Assembly: GCA_002271215.1 (NCBI GenBank)
Contig: CP018628.1
Span: 2,914,001-2,978,000, forward strand
Length of the DNA: 64,000 nt
Direction: 5' to 3'
Origin: Lelliottia jeotgali
Lineage (GTDB): Bacteria > Pseudomonadota > Gammaproteobacteria > Enterobacterales > Enterobacteriaceae
The notes under the pieces were generated by a model, which made no database searches, was not told the DNA's origin, and saw only the letters and a program-made list of their open reading frames with translations. Both the position numbers and the translations under genes were made by a program. Below are positions 30,295-38,296 of the stretch, piece after piece (positions within the stretch are counted from its first letter, which is position 1; each line of letters starts with the position of its first letter).

Positions 30295-31572
30295 ATGAAA
30301 ACGAAAGTCCAACTGTCATTCATGATGTTTGTTGAATGGTTTATCTGGGGCGCGTGGTTTGTGCCGCTGTGGCTGTGGCTGAGTAAAAGCGGCTTTACCG
30401 CCGGGGAAATTGGCTGGTCTTATGCCTGTACGGCCATCGCGGCGATCCTCTCGCCGATCCTCGTCGGCTCGCTGACGGACCGCTTCTTTGCCGCGCAAAA
30501 AGTGCTGGCGGTGCTGATGTTTGCCGGGGCGATTTTGATGTACTTCGCCGCCCAGCAGACCGAATTCAGCGCCTTCTTCCCGTTGCTGCTGCTCTACTCT
30601 CTGACCTACATGCCGACCATCGCGCTGACCAACAGCATTGCCTTTGCTAACGTCGACGACGTCGAGGCCGATTTCCCGCGCATCCGCGTGATGGGGACTA
30701 TTGGCTGGATTGCCTCCGGTCTGGCCTGCGGATTCCTGCCGGAAATGCTCGGCTTTAACGACATTTCGGACACCAATATTCCTCTGCTGATGACGGCAGC
30801 CAGCTCCGCGCTGCTGGGCGTATTTGCCCTGACACTGCCGAATACGCCACCGAAGAGTACCGGCAAGCTGGACATCAAAGTGATGCTGGGGCTGGACGCG
30901 CTGATTTTGCTGCGCGATAAAAACTTCCTCGTGTTCTTCTTCTGCTCGTTCCTGTTTGCGATGCCGCTGGCGTTCTATTACATCTTCGCCACGGGCTATC
31001 TCACCGAAGTGGGGATGAAAAACGCCACCGGCTGGATGACGCTCGGCCAGTTCTCTGAAATCTTCTTTATGCTGGCGCTGCCGTTCTTCACTAAGCGCTT
31101 TGGTATCAAAAAGGTCTTGCTGCTGGGCCTGATCACCGCCGCCATCCGCTACGGCTTCTTTGTCTTCGGCGGCGCGGACCAATACTTCACTTACGCCCTG
31201 CTGTTCCTCGGCATTTTGCTCCACGGCGTGAGCTACGACTTTTACTACGTCACCGCCTATATCTACGTGGACAAAAAAGCGCCGGTGCATATGCGCACCG
31301 CAGCACAAGGGCTGATCACGCTGTGCTGCCAGGGCTTTGGCAGCCTGCTGGGCTACCGCCTGGGCGGCGTGATGATGGAAAAAATGTTTGCTTATAAAGA
31401 GCCTGTGAATGGGTTGACCTTCAACTGGGCCGGAATGTGGGCGTTCGGTGGCATCATGATTGCCGTCATCGCCGTTCTGTTTATGCTGTTTTTCCGCGAA
31501 TCGGACAAAGAGATCACCGCAATCGAGGTGGTCGATGGCGATACCGCGCTGACACGAGGGGAAGTTAAATGA
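30295..31572 (+). CDS. yegT: Nucleoside MFS transporter YegT
   Basis: The product is 425 residues, as in E. coli. It belongs to the nucleoside:H+ symporter family with NupG and XapB. The N-terminus VQLSFMMFVEWFIWGAWFVPLWLWLSKSGFTAGEIGWSYACTAIAAILSP and the late motif GVSYDFYYVTAYIYVDKKAP are family markers, and about 12 membrane helices are seen. It is the first gene of yegTUV with 4-bp overlaps (ATGA) between successive genes. The operon logic suggests uptake, deribosylation and phosphorylation of a nucleoside-like compound. Confidence 0.94.
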   Translation: MKTKVQLSFMMFVEWFIWGAWFVPLWLWLSKSGFTAGEIGWSYACTAIAAILSPILVGSLTDRFFAAQKVLAVLMFAGAILMYFAAQQTEFSAFFPLLLLYSLTYMPTIALTNSIAFANVDDVEADFPRIRVMGTIGWIASGLACGFLPEMLGFNDISDTNIPLLMTAASSALLGVFALTLPNTPPKSTGKLDIKVMLGLDALILLRDKNFLVFFFCSFLFAMPLAFYYIFATGYLTEVGMKNATGWMTLGQFSEIFFMLALPFFTKRFGIKKVLLLGLITAAIRYGFFVFGGADQYFTYALLFLGILLHGVSYDFYYVTAYIYVDKKAPVHMRTAAQGLITLCCQGFGSLLGYRLGGVMMEKMFAYKEPVNGLTFNWAGMWAFGGIMIAVIAVLFMLFFRESDKEITAIEVVDGDTALTRGEVK

Positions 31573-32573
31573 AAGCAGAACGTATTCTCGGAGCCCTGTA
31601 CGGGCAGACGTTGGGGGATGCGATGGGCATGCCGTCAGAGCTGTGGCCAAGAAGCCGCGTGAAAGCCCACTTTGGCTGGATCGACCGCTTTTTACCCGGT
31701 CCGGCAGAGAATAATGCCGCCTGTTATTTTGGCCGCGCGGAGTTTACGGATGATACGTCGATGGCCCTGAGCCTGGCGGATGCGATTATCGAATGCGACG
31801 GACAGATCAACCCAGACGCCATCGGCAGACATATCCTGCTGTGGGCGGAAGAGTTTGATGCCTTTAACAAGAACGTACTCGGCCCGACGTCGAAAATTGC
31901 GCTGAATGCCATTCGCGCGGGCAAGCCGGTGAGCGAGCTGGAAAACAATGGTGTCACCAACGGGGCGGCAATGCGTGCATCGCCGCTGGGCTGCCTGCTC
32001 CCGGCGACCCGTCTTGAGCATTTTGTCGAGCAGGTGGCGCTGGCGTCCAGCCCGACGCACAAATCGGATCTGGCGATTGCCGGGGCGGTGGTGATCGCCT
32101 GGGCCATCTCCCGCGCCATCGACGGCGAAAGCTGGCAAAACATTGTCGACGCCCTGCCCGGCATCGCGCGTTATGCCCAGGAGGCCAAAACCACTACGTT
32201 TAGCGCGTCTCTGGCCGCACGTCTGGAACTGGCGCTCAAAACCGTTCGCGAGGCTAACGGCATTGATTCCGCCAGCGAGCAGATTTATCAGCTGATCGGC
32301 GCGGGCACCAGCACCATCGAATCCGTTCCGGCGGCGATTGCAATGGTCGAACTGGCCGGCACCGACCCAAACCGCTGCGCGATTTTGTGCGCGAATCTCG
32401 GCGGCGATACGGACACCATCGGCGCGATGGCCACCGCCATTTGCGGCGCGCTGCACGGCGTTCAGGCAATTGATCCGGCGCTGAAAGCCGAGCTGGACGC
32501 AGTGAATCAGCTTGATTTCAACTACTACTGCGACCATCTGCTGAACTATCGGGAACAAAGAGAGGGCGCATGA
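31569..32573 (+). CDS. yegU: ADP-ribosylglycohydrolase family protein YegU
   Basis: The product is 334 residues. The metal-binding motifs FTDDTSMALSLADAI (about 59-73) and GGDTDTIGAMATAICGA (about 277-293) are those of the ADP-ribosylglycohydrolase (ARH/DraG) fold, so the hydrolase centre seems intact. Members remove ADP-ribose or act on related N-glycosides. The partner genes encode a nucleoside transporter and a PfkB kinase, which suggests a catabolic N-glycosidase role; this is inference. Confidence 0.92.
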   Translation: MKAERILGALYGQTLGDAMGMPSELWPRSRVKAHFGWIDRFLPGPAENNAACYFGRAEFTDDTSMALSLADAIIECDGQINPDAIGRHILLWAEEFDAFNKNVLGPTSKIALNAIRAGKPVSELENNGVTNGAAMRASPLGCLLPATRLEHFVEQVALASSPTHKSDLAIAGAVVIAWAISRAIDGESWQNIVDALPGIARYAQEAKTTTFSASLAARLELALKTVREANGIDSASEQIYQLIGAGTSTIESVPAAIAMVELAGTDPNRCAILCANLGGDTDTIGAMATAICGALHGVQAIDPALKAELDAVNQLDFNYYCDHLLNYREQREGA

Positions 32574-33526
32574 CAACCGGACTTTCTCACAGTCTTGAAA
32601 CATTAACGGCACAGCGCCCGGTGACGGTGCTGGGCGCGGCGGTTATTGATGTGATCGCCGACGCCTACGCCCTGCCCTGGCGCGGGTGTGACATCGAATT
32701 AAAACAGCAGGGCGTGAACATCGGCGGCTGTGCGCTGAATATCGCCATCGCGCTTAAACGCCTCGGCATTGAAGCGCAAAACGCGCTGCCGGTCGGGCAC
32801 GGCGTGTGGGCCGATATTATTCGCAACGCAATGGCGAAACAGGATCTGCACAGCGCAGTGGAAGCCGACAGTGGCGATAACGGCTGGTGTCTGGCGCTGG
32901 TAGAGCCTGACGGCGAACGCACCTTTATGTCCTTCAGCGGTGTGGAAAACCAGTGGCAGCAGAGCTGGCTGGATGCGCTGGTGATTCCGGCAAAAAGCCT
33001 GGTGTATCTTTCAGGCTATCAGCTGGCCTCGCCGTGTGGTGAACTACTGACGCGCTGGCTGGAAGAACTGAACGACGTCACCGCGTTTATCGATTTCGGT
33101 CCGCGGATCGCGGATATCCCTGATGTGCTGATGGCGCGAATTATGGCCTGCAAACCGGTTGTGTCGCTCAATCGTCAGGAAGCGCAGATCGCCGCTGAGC
33201 GCCTTGGCGTAGCAGTGGAATCATTGGGCGAAGCGTGGCAAGACCGCTACGGCTGCCCGTTGATTGTGCGTCACGATAAAGACGGCGCCTGGTATTACGA
33301 CGGCGAAAACGCAGGATATGTTCCGGCCTTTACCGCGACGGTGGTGGATACCATTGGCGCGGGAGACAGTCACGCAGGCGGAACCCTGGCCGGGCTGGCG
33401 GCAGGCTGGACATTGCCGGAGGCGATAACGCTGGGAAATGCAGTCGCGGCGTGGGTGGTGAGCCATCGCGGTGGCGATTGTGCGCCGACGCGCGAGGAAC
33501 TACTCCTCGCACACAAAGACGTATAA
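32570..33526 (+). CDS. yegV: PfkB-family sugar/nucleoside kinase YegV
   Basis: The product is 318 residues. GGCALNIAIALKRLG near the N-terminus binds the sugar part. The C-terminal PfkB signature DTIGAGDSHAGGTLAGL holds the anion hole and the catalytic Asp. The substrate is not known. It is the last gene of yegTUV, and its 3' end overlaps the convergent yegW by 27 bp. Confidence 0.93.
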   Translation: MTTGLSHSLETLTAQRPVTVLGAAVIDVIADAYALPWRGCDIELKQQGVNIGGCALNIAIALKRLGIEAQNALPVGHGVWADIIRNAMAKQDLHSAVEADSGDNGWCLALVEPDGERTFMSFSGVENQWQQSWLDALVIPAKSLVYLSGYQLASPCGELLTRWLEELNDVTAFIDFGPRIADIPDVLMARIMACKPVVSLNRQEAQIAAERLGVAVESLGEAWQDRYGCPLIVRHDKDGAWYYDGENAGYVPAFTATVVDTIGAGDSHAGGTLAGLAAGWTLPEAITLGNAVAAWVVSHRGGDCAPTREELLLAHKDV

Positions 33527-34246
33527 GTCGCTGCGACAGTAACTAATACTGTACTCAATCGGCCGGTGTTGCTGGTCAAGCGCAACTTGCTTGATCACCA
33601 GCACCGGTATTTTTTCGTCCATTTTGATGTGTAACTGGAATTCGCTGTCCGGCATCCGGGCGCTAACGCGGGAGCGCGTGCGCTGCGGGAAGATATTCTG
33701 ACTGCGGAAATAGTCATACAGGGAAATACCGATGGCGTCGGGATCGTGGATAAGCCCAACCGGCACCCACGACTCTTCAATCGACACGGCATCGTCGTCC
33801 ACGTAGCGAATGCGCTTGAGCATAAACACCTCGCTTTGCGGCGCGATGGCAAGCTCCGCCGCCACCTCGTCCGGACACTTAACGATCCGCTTATTCACCC
33901 ACAGGGTATTGGGCTTTTTACCGCGCAAAACCACCTGCTGGGAAAATCCTCGCGCTTCCTTGAGCGAATATTCAAAGATGTTATTGATTTGGGTGCCGTA
34001 GCCACGAGAACGCGTCACCACGCCCTCTTCTTCCAGCGCCTGCATCGCCTTGCGCACCGTAATGCGTGACACCCCGGTCAACTGGCTCAGATCGCGCTCG
34101 CCCGGCAAAATATTGCCATGCTCCAGTATTCCGCTGCGCACGGCGTTTTTGACCGTCTCAGCAAACCTGAGGTACAGCGGGGTGTTATCCCCCGCCGCGA
34201 TCCGTTCATTCAGTTGAGCAATTAACCGGGTATGCGCTTGTTCCAT
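33500..34246 (-). CDS. yegW: GntR/HutC-family transcriptional regulator YegW
   Basis: The product is 248 residues. An N-terminal winged helix (FAETVKNAVRSGILEHGNILPGERDLSQLTGVSRITVRKAMQALEEEGVV, about 26-76) is followed by a UTRA ligand-binding domain. The HutC subfamily senses small metabolites such as histidine derivatives or amino sugars. Its place next to yegTUV suggests it controls that operon. The GGTAT repeats before yegT would be a place to look for its operator. Confidence 0.93.
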   Translation of the reverse strand: MEQAHTRLIAQLNERIAAGDNTPLYLRFAETVKNAVRSGILEHGNILPGERDLSQLTGVSRITVRKAMQALEEEGVVTRSRGYGTQINNIFEYSLKEARGFSQQVVLRGKKPNTLWVNKRIVKCPDEVAAELAIAPQSEVFMLKRIRYVDDDAVSIEESWVPVGLIHDPDAIGISLYDYFRSQNIFPQRTRSRVSARMPDSEFQLHIKMDEKIPVLVIKQVALDQQHRPIEYSISYCRSDLYVFVCEE

Positions 34247-34295
34247 CTCTGTTTTCCTGGCCGAAAATCTCTAGCCAGTATACTCGCTCAACCCG

Positions 34296-35096
34296 TTACC
34301 ACCATGCATGAAAATGGTGAACCGGGCCAATACCGTGACCGACCTCCAGACTATCGGCTTTAGCGAGCGCCAGCGAAAGCCAGACTTTGGCCTCTTGCAC
34401 CGTATCGGCCCAGTTTTCATGGCGTGGACGCAGTGCCGCCAGCGCAGCCGAGAGCGTACAGCCCGTACCGTGGGTGTTTTTGGTCATCACGCGCGGGGCG
34501 GTGAATCGCTGTGCACCGTCGCGGGTAAAGAGCCAGTCCGGGCTTTCGGCATCCTCCAGATGACCGCCCTTCATCAGTACCGCGTCGCAGCCGAGCGCCA
34601 GTAATGCGCGGCCCTGCTCTTTCATTTCATGCTCGGTGCGGGCATGTGGCGCATCCAGTAGCGCCGCCGCTTCTGGTAGATTCGGCGTAATCAGCGACAC
34701 CTGCGGCAATAGCTTTTTGCGCAGGGTTTCAACGGCAGATGCCGAGAGCAGCGGATCGCCGCTTTTGGCCAGCATTACCGTGTCGAGTACCACGTTTTGC
34801 ACCTGATACCGCGCCAGACGTTCGGCGACGGCTTCGACGATATCCGTCTCAGCCAGCATACCGATTTTGGTGGTATCTATGCGCACATCGCTGAACACGG
34901 AATCCAGCTGTGCCGCGACAAAATCCGGCTCAATGCGATACACCGACTGCACACCGCGCGTGTTTTGTGCCACCAGCGCGGTAATGACCGAGCAGCCGTA
35001 GGCCCCGAGCGCCGAGAACGTTTTGAGATCGGCCTGAATGCCCGCCCCGCCGCTCGGATCGGTGCCTGCAATGGTGAGTGCGTTGATACGTTTCAT
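34296..35096 (-). CDS. thiD: Hydroxymethylpyrimidine/phosphomethylpyrimidine kinase
   Basis: The product is 266 residues from the ATG at 35096, which overlaps the thiM stop by 4 bp and matches the E. coli start [27 protein letters not shown]. It phosphorylates HMP and HMP-P in thiamine pyrophosphate synthesis. [15 protein letters not shown] is the ribokinase-fold anion-hole motif with the catalytic Cys/Asp region. The longer open frame upstream lies inside thiM and is not used. Confidence 0.96.
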   Translation of the reverse strand: MKRINALTIAGTDPSGGAGIQADLKTFSALGAYGCSVITALVAQNTRGVQSVYRIEPDFVAAQLDSVFSDVRIDTTKIGMLAETDIVEAVAERLARYQVQNVVLDTVMLAKSGDPLLSASAVETLRKKLLPQVSLITPNLPEAAALLDAPHARTEHEMKEQGRALLALGCDAVLMKGGHLEDAESPDWLFTRDGAQRFTAPRVMTKNTHGTGCTLSAALAALRPRHENWADTVQEAKVWLSLALAKADSLEVGHGIGPVHHFHAWW

Positions 35097-35863
35097 GCCT
35101 GCGCCTCCAGGTTCCAGAGTGCGTCGATAAAGGCGCTGGTAAAACTGCCCGGCCCGGTGCTTTGCGAAAGCGCGACGCTTCCCGCGCGTTTCATCCATCC
35201 GCAGGCGGCGGCAACATTATCCAGCCTGTCGCCCGGTAGCGAACAGCTTGCCGCGACCACCGCCGACAGGGCGCAGCCGGTGCCGACCACGCGGGTCATC
35301 ATGGGATCGCCGCCAACGATAGTTTTGGTTCGCTGGCCGTCGGTGACGTAATCCACTTCTCCTGTGACCGCGACAATCGCGTTGGTCTGGCGAGCCAGCG
35401 CCAGCGCTGCGGGTAACGCGCTGGCAGCAGTATCGGTGGTATCTACTCCGCGACCGCCCGCGCTCATTCCGGCGAGAGCGAGGATTTCCGACGCATTCCC
35501 ACGGATGGCTGCCGGTTTGAGGGTGAGAATTTGCTGGCAAAAGCGGGTGCGAAACGCCAGTGCGCCAACGGCGACGGGATCGAGAGTCCAGGGTTTTCCG
35601 GCGGCAACCGCACTTTCGATCGCCCGACGCATGGCCTGCGCGCGTGGCGAAGTCAGCGTCCCGACATTGATCAACAGTGCATCGGCCAGTGCGGCAAACT
35701 GCTCTGCTTCTTCGGCTTCGATAACCATCGCCGGAGACGCGCCAAGCGCGAGTAAAACGTTAGCGGTAAAGGTTTGCACCACATCGTTGGTCATGCAGTG
35801 GGTGAGCGGAGATCGCGTGCGGAAGTGATGTAAGACGTGTAAATCGAGCAGGTCAGGCTGCAT
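35093..35863 (-). CDS. thiM: Hydroxyethylthiazole kinase
   Basis: The product is 256 residues; E. coli ThiM has 262. It salvages the thiazole alcohol (HET to HET-P). The N-terminus [41 protein letters not shown] and the motif [14 protein letters not shown] are typical. GGCAGGAGCG lies just before the ATG as the ribosome-binding site. Expression should be governed by the TPP riboswitch at 35913-35990, which hides this site when TPP is bound. Confidence 0.95.
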   Translation of the reverse strand: MQPDLLDLHVLHHFRTRSPLTHCMTNDVVQTFTANVLLALGASPAMVIEAEEAEQFAALADALLINVGTLTSPRAQAMRRAIESAVAAGKPWTLDPVAVGALAFRTRFCQQILTLKPAAIRGNASEILALAGMSAGGRGVDTTDTAASALPAALALARQTNAIVAVTGEVDYVTDGQRTKTIVGGDPMMTRVVGTGCALSAVVAASCSLPGDRLDNVAAACGWMKRAGSVALSQSTGPGSFTSAFIDALWNLEAQA

Positions 35864-35912
35864 GGTTTCGCTCCTGCCTTGCGTGAAGAAGCGATAACCG
35901 TGAAAGGCATCT

Positions 35913-35990
35913 GACTTCCCTACGCTGGCATTATCCAGATCAGGTGGTACGGGTATTTCTCAGCCTTCACGTGGAAGGGCACCCCGAGTC
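35913..35990 (-). promoter_or_regulatory. TPP riboswitch of thiMD
   Basis: On the minus strand the complete TPP aptamer reads GACTCGGGGTGCCC, CTGAGAAATACCCGT, CACCTGATCTGGATAATGCC and AGCGTAGGGAAGTC. This gives closing helix P1, the pyrimidine-sensing CUGAGA arm and the pyrophosphate-sensing arm. The expression platform up to 35864 contains the thiM ribosome-binding site. TATAAA about 7 bases before the aptamer could be its -10. The first 50 bases (35942-35991) are repeated at 39326-39375. Confidence 0.95.
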
Positions 35991-35991
35991 A
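35942..35991 (-). repeat. Left 50-bp direct repeat (attL-like), inside the TPP aptamer
   Basis: This segment of the thiM aptamer matches 39326-39375 at 49 of 50 positions, in the same orientation. The only difference is C35968 versus A39352. The copies bracket a 3.4-kb AT-rich island. The sequences outside the 50 bp diverge at once on both sides. Confidence 0.85.
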
Positions 35992-36550
35992 AATCATTTA
36001 TAAAACAATCAGTTACACATTGAAAATGTGTAGGTGTTTAGTGTAACCGGGGCATAGCCACAGGAGCAAGAATTTTCGATTTATCACAGTGGTTATCACA
36101 CCGGAAATAGGCAAATCACGTAATCAATCAGCTCAATGTGTTCACCCGCTCGAATAGTCGATGAATGAATCAGGAGCATAGGAACGTACGGATTTGACAA
36201 GCAAATCCTACGCCCGGTATCGCTTCTTCACCACCAGGCAGGAGGTAACCAAAAGACTAACAACACCAATAAAAGAAAACCAAACACCTAAAATCAACAT
36301 TAGAGGAATAATAAAAGTAAACTATTATGCTCTTCCTTTATCGTTCCCTTATGCCCTTCCCTCTATCGTGGCTTCTGGCTTTCGTCGAATCCGTTTCTTA
36401 GCTGGCGATATTTAGCAACACTAAAGCTTGATGTGATTTCACTTAAATATCTTTGATTTTAGGAGCCTTCTCGGAAAAACCTTTTCCTTACTTGTTCCTT
36501 TTGGTAGTACGATCAACGATCAATACTGACAGTAATCAGAGGGATATTGA
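35992..36550. other. AT-rich left end of island, no clear gene
   Basis: This stretch is mostly noncoding by eye. It contains a 7-bp-stem hairpin GGATTTG-ACAAG-CAAATCC at 36190-36208. It also contains a second, inverted copy of the thiM leader 3' end at 36216-36250: 14 identical bases TATCGCTTCTTCAC at 36218-36231, then GGCAGGAGGTAACC. A 73-codon frame over 36194-36415 has no start signal or recognisable sequence. The promoter for the island genes should lie in the last 150 bp. Confidence 0.5.
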
Positions 36551-37114
36551 ATGCCAGTTGATGAAAGTATAAAACCCACATCAGGAACACCCATTGTAGC
36601 TGGAGGGATCAGGCAACTTACGTTAGGTGAGATAGCTCTTGCTAAAACGCTTTTCGGTGGAAGCCTCATTTATAGCCGCATTTGGGCACATCGTGAAAGC
36701 TACCTCCCCTTCAACATGCAACCTGTAGATGTTGCTATGACTCCTAACGGCGAACTATGGTTTAGAGAAGGAACCTATTCACCTGATTTTTCATTAGAGC
36801 AAGATCTACAAAAGAAACATAGATTCATGCACGAAATGGTTCACGCATGGCAAGCACAAAAAGCTATGTTTGTTAGAACAAGAGGCTTATTTTCTCGCTT
36901 TGCTGATTACAGTTATACCTTAGATAAAGCTGATTTCCTCCATTATGGATTAGAACAACAAGCATCAATAGCTAGTGATTATTGGCTACTCATCACATAT
37001 GGCTTTAATAGAGACACATCTTATTTAGCAGAATACAAAGATTACAACCCTAGCTTATCTACTCATGAATTAATAAGAAGATACAAAGCCGTATTAAAGG
37101 GTTTCCCCGGATGA
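36551..37114 (+). CDS. VgrG-associated putative zinc metallopeptidase (HExxH)
   Basis: The product is 187 residues. HEMVH at 94-98 is a zinc-protease-type HExxH motif. The surrounding pattern LTLGEIALAKTLFGGSLIYSRIWAHR, AMTPNGELWF and FMHEMVHAWQAQ is that of a family often annotated 'type IV secretion protein Rhs' or 'vgr-related protein', found beside T6SS vgrG and hcp genes. No signal peptide is seen, so delivery by Hcp or VgrG is plausible. It overlaps the next gene, a lipoprotein, by 4 bp and is followed by hcp. I infer a T6SS effector; no activity is proven for the family as far as I know. Codon use is AT-rich, unlike the neighbours. Confidence 0.75.
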   Translation: MPVDESIKPTSGTPIVAGGIRQLTLGEIALAKTLFGGSLIYSRIWAHRESYLPFNMQPVDVAMTPNGELWFREGTYSPDFSLEQDLQKKHRFMHEMVHAWQAQKAMFVRTRGLFSRFADYSYTLDKADFLHYGLEQQASIASDYWLLITYGFNRDTSYLAEYKDYNPSLSTHELIRRYKAVLKGFPG

Positions 37115-37440
37115 AACAATTACTAATACTACCTGTGATATTCCTTCTTTCAGGCTGCCCCGGTGGAGGTATGCCAGTAGCTGAACATCTTAGCGTATTT
37201 AGAGAAGGTGATACTATTTGTTTCACTGTAAATAAAACAGACGTGCTTGAGCGTTATAGCGTTTACTATTGGCCTGACAGAAAATATACAGTTATCAAAG
37301 CTGATGATAGAGTTTCTTTAACATACCCTGATACCTGTTTTAAAGTTAAGTTACATAATGGCTATCAGTACAATATTGCATATAGCCTTAATGGTAAAAG
37401 TTATTCAGATTCATTTTTTATTGATAAAGACGGGAATTAA
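37111..37440 (+). CDS. Putative T6SS immunity periplasmic lipoprotein
   Basis: The product is 109 residues with a lipoprotein signal: MKQLLILPVIFLLSGCPGG, lipobox LSGC with Cys16. The mature part (FREGDTICFTVNK..., ...YQYNIAYSLNGKSYSDSFFI) looks like one beta-sandwich domain of the small lipoproteins annotated as putative T6SS immunity proteins. It overlaps the metallopeptidase by 4 bp. Periplasmic location would fit protection against a cell-wall- or periplasm-acting toxin. Cognate pairing is inferred from gene order. Confidence 0.7.
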   Translation: MKQLLILPVIFLLSGCPGGGMPVAEHLSVFREGDTICFTVNKTDVLERYSVYYWPDRKYTVIKADDRVSLTYPDTCFKVKLHNGYQYNIAYSLNGKSYSDSFFIDKDGN

Positions 37441-37443
37441 AAT

Positions 37444-37944
37444 ATGTCATTACCAGCTTATTTGTTTTTATATGATGAAAATGGAATGCAAGTAGTAGGG
37501 GATTGTATGGTGTTAGGTAGAGAAGGCGCTATAGAGGTTATGAATAGTAGTTATGGAGTTAGGCAAGGAGTAGACGGTTTTACAGGAAGTATGACGGGTT
37601 CACGACAACATGATCCCGTTATCATTCACAAGCAATTAGATAAAGTGAGTCCTTATCTTGCAGTTGCTGTATGTCAATCAAAACGGTTACAGAAAGCCGT
37701 AATTAAATATTATGAGATTGTAGAAGCAGGGATAGTGGTAGAAATCTATAATATCACGCTTGAAAGTGTCGTTATCTCATCGGTAGATTTTACCCATGTG
37801 TACTATCCGGGTAGCTCTAACTCTAACATGCACGAGGTTGTAGGACTTAGATTCCGTGGGATTGAATGGAATTATGTTAGAGGGAATATCAAATATGATG
37901 ACGCATGGATGAAACCAGCGCCAGAAAGTCAGAATGCTAAATAA
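37444..37944 (+). CDS. Hcp-family type VI secretion tube protein (orphan)
   Basis: The product is 166 residues. MSLPAYLFLYDENG, GREGAIEV, GSMTGSRQHDPVIIHKQLDKVSPYLAVAV and WNYVRGNIKYDDAW follow the Hcp1 family pattern (REG.IEV, TG.R.H.P...K..D..SPYL, Y.dGNI...D.W). Hcp makes the hexameric tube of the T6SS and carries small effectors in its lumen. No other structural T6SS gene is in the window, so it must work with a machine encoded elsewhere, if at all. It is three bases after the lipoprotein gene. The order effector-immunity-Hcp is the reverse of the usual. Confidence 0.82.
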   Translation: MSLPAYLFLYDENGMQVVGDCMVLGREGAIEVMNSSYGVRQGVDGFTGSMTGSRQHDPVIIHKQLDKVSPYLAVAVCQSKRLQKAVIKYYEIVEAGIVVEIYNITLESVVISSVDFTHVYYPGSSNSNMHEVVGLRFRGIEWNYVRGNIKYDDAWMKPAPESQNAK

Positions 37945-38069
37945 GAAATCATGGGGCTTCAATAACAAATCTATTTGAAATTAGAGATAATATTGGTACA
38001 GAAAATGTCTTTGGTTCCTTTTCTAACTTCACCGATTTCTTATCAGCGATACTTGATACAGTAGCGTAA
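37941..38069 (+). pseudogene. Decayed ORF fragment after hcp
   Basis: A 42-codon open stretch in another frame begins at the hcp stop and reads IRNHGASITNLFEIRDNIGT, then ENVFGSFSNFTDFLSAILDTVA, then stop. It has no start codon of its own. The composition looks like real protein, so it may be the C-terminal end of a lost downstream gene or a frame-shifted Hcp tail. I do not recognise a family. Confidence 0.3.
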
Positions 38070-38296
38070 CCTGTGCAGGGGTTTAATTACCCCTCCGATA
38101 CATAAATAGGTGTCCAGGGTGTTATTTTATTAATGACTAAATATGAACTAGATCAACTGCGTTTTTTTCGCGCTCAATCAGAGCAACGCCAAATAATCTA
38201 TATCGCGTTAGCAAGCTTCAATACGTTATAATGACACGGAGCGGCACAATCATAATCTAATGCATCGGTTGCCCAACTAGTTAACGGCAGCACGAT
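38070..38296. other. Gap between hcp remnant and RES gene
   Basis: Contains a hairpin AGGGGT-TTAATT-ACCCCT at 38077-38094 that could end the hcp transcript, though it lacks a T run. A 32-codon frame (38133-38231, MTKYELDQLRFFRAQSEQRQ...) has no ribosome-binding site. Nothing else is recognisable. Confidence 0.35.

Noticed and set aside
30316..31650. Long minus-strand ORF of 444 codons opposite yegT
   Set aside because: His/Gln/Arg-rich shadow of the yegT codons; no known pattern and yegT is clearly real.
36208..36300. Minus-strand 30-residue hydrophobic peptide (MLILGVWFSFIGVVSLL...)
   Set aside because: It looks like a toxin-type membrane peptide, but it has no ribosome-binding site and its Lys-Lys-Arg end comes from the leader fragment; kept only as a note.
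36194..36415. 73-codon ORF at the left end of the island
   Set aside because: No ribosome-binding site, no conserved pattern, and it runs through the hairpin and leader fragment.
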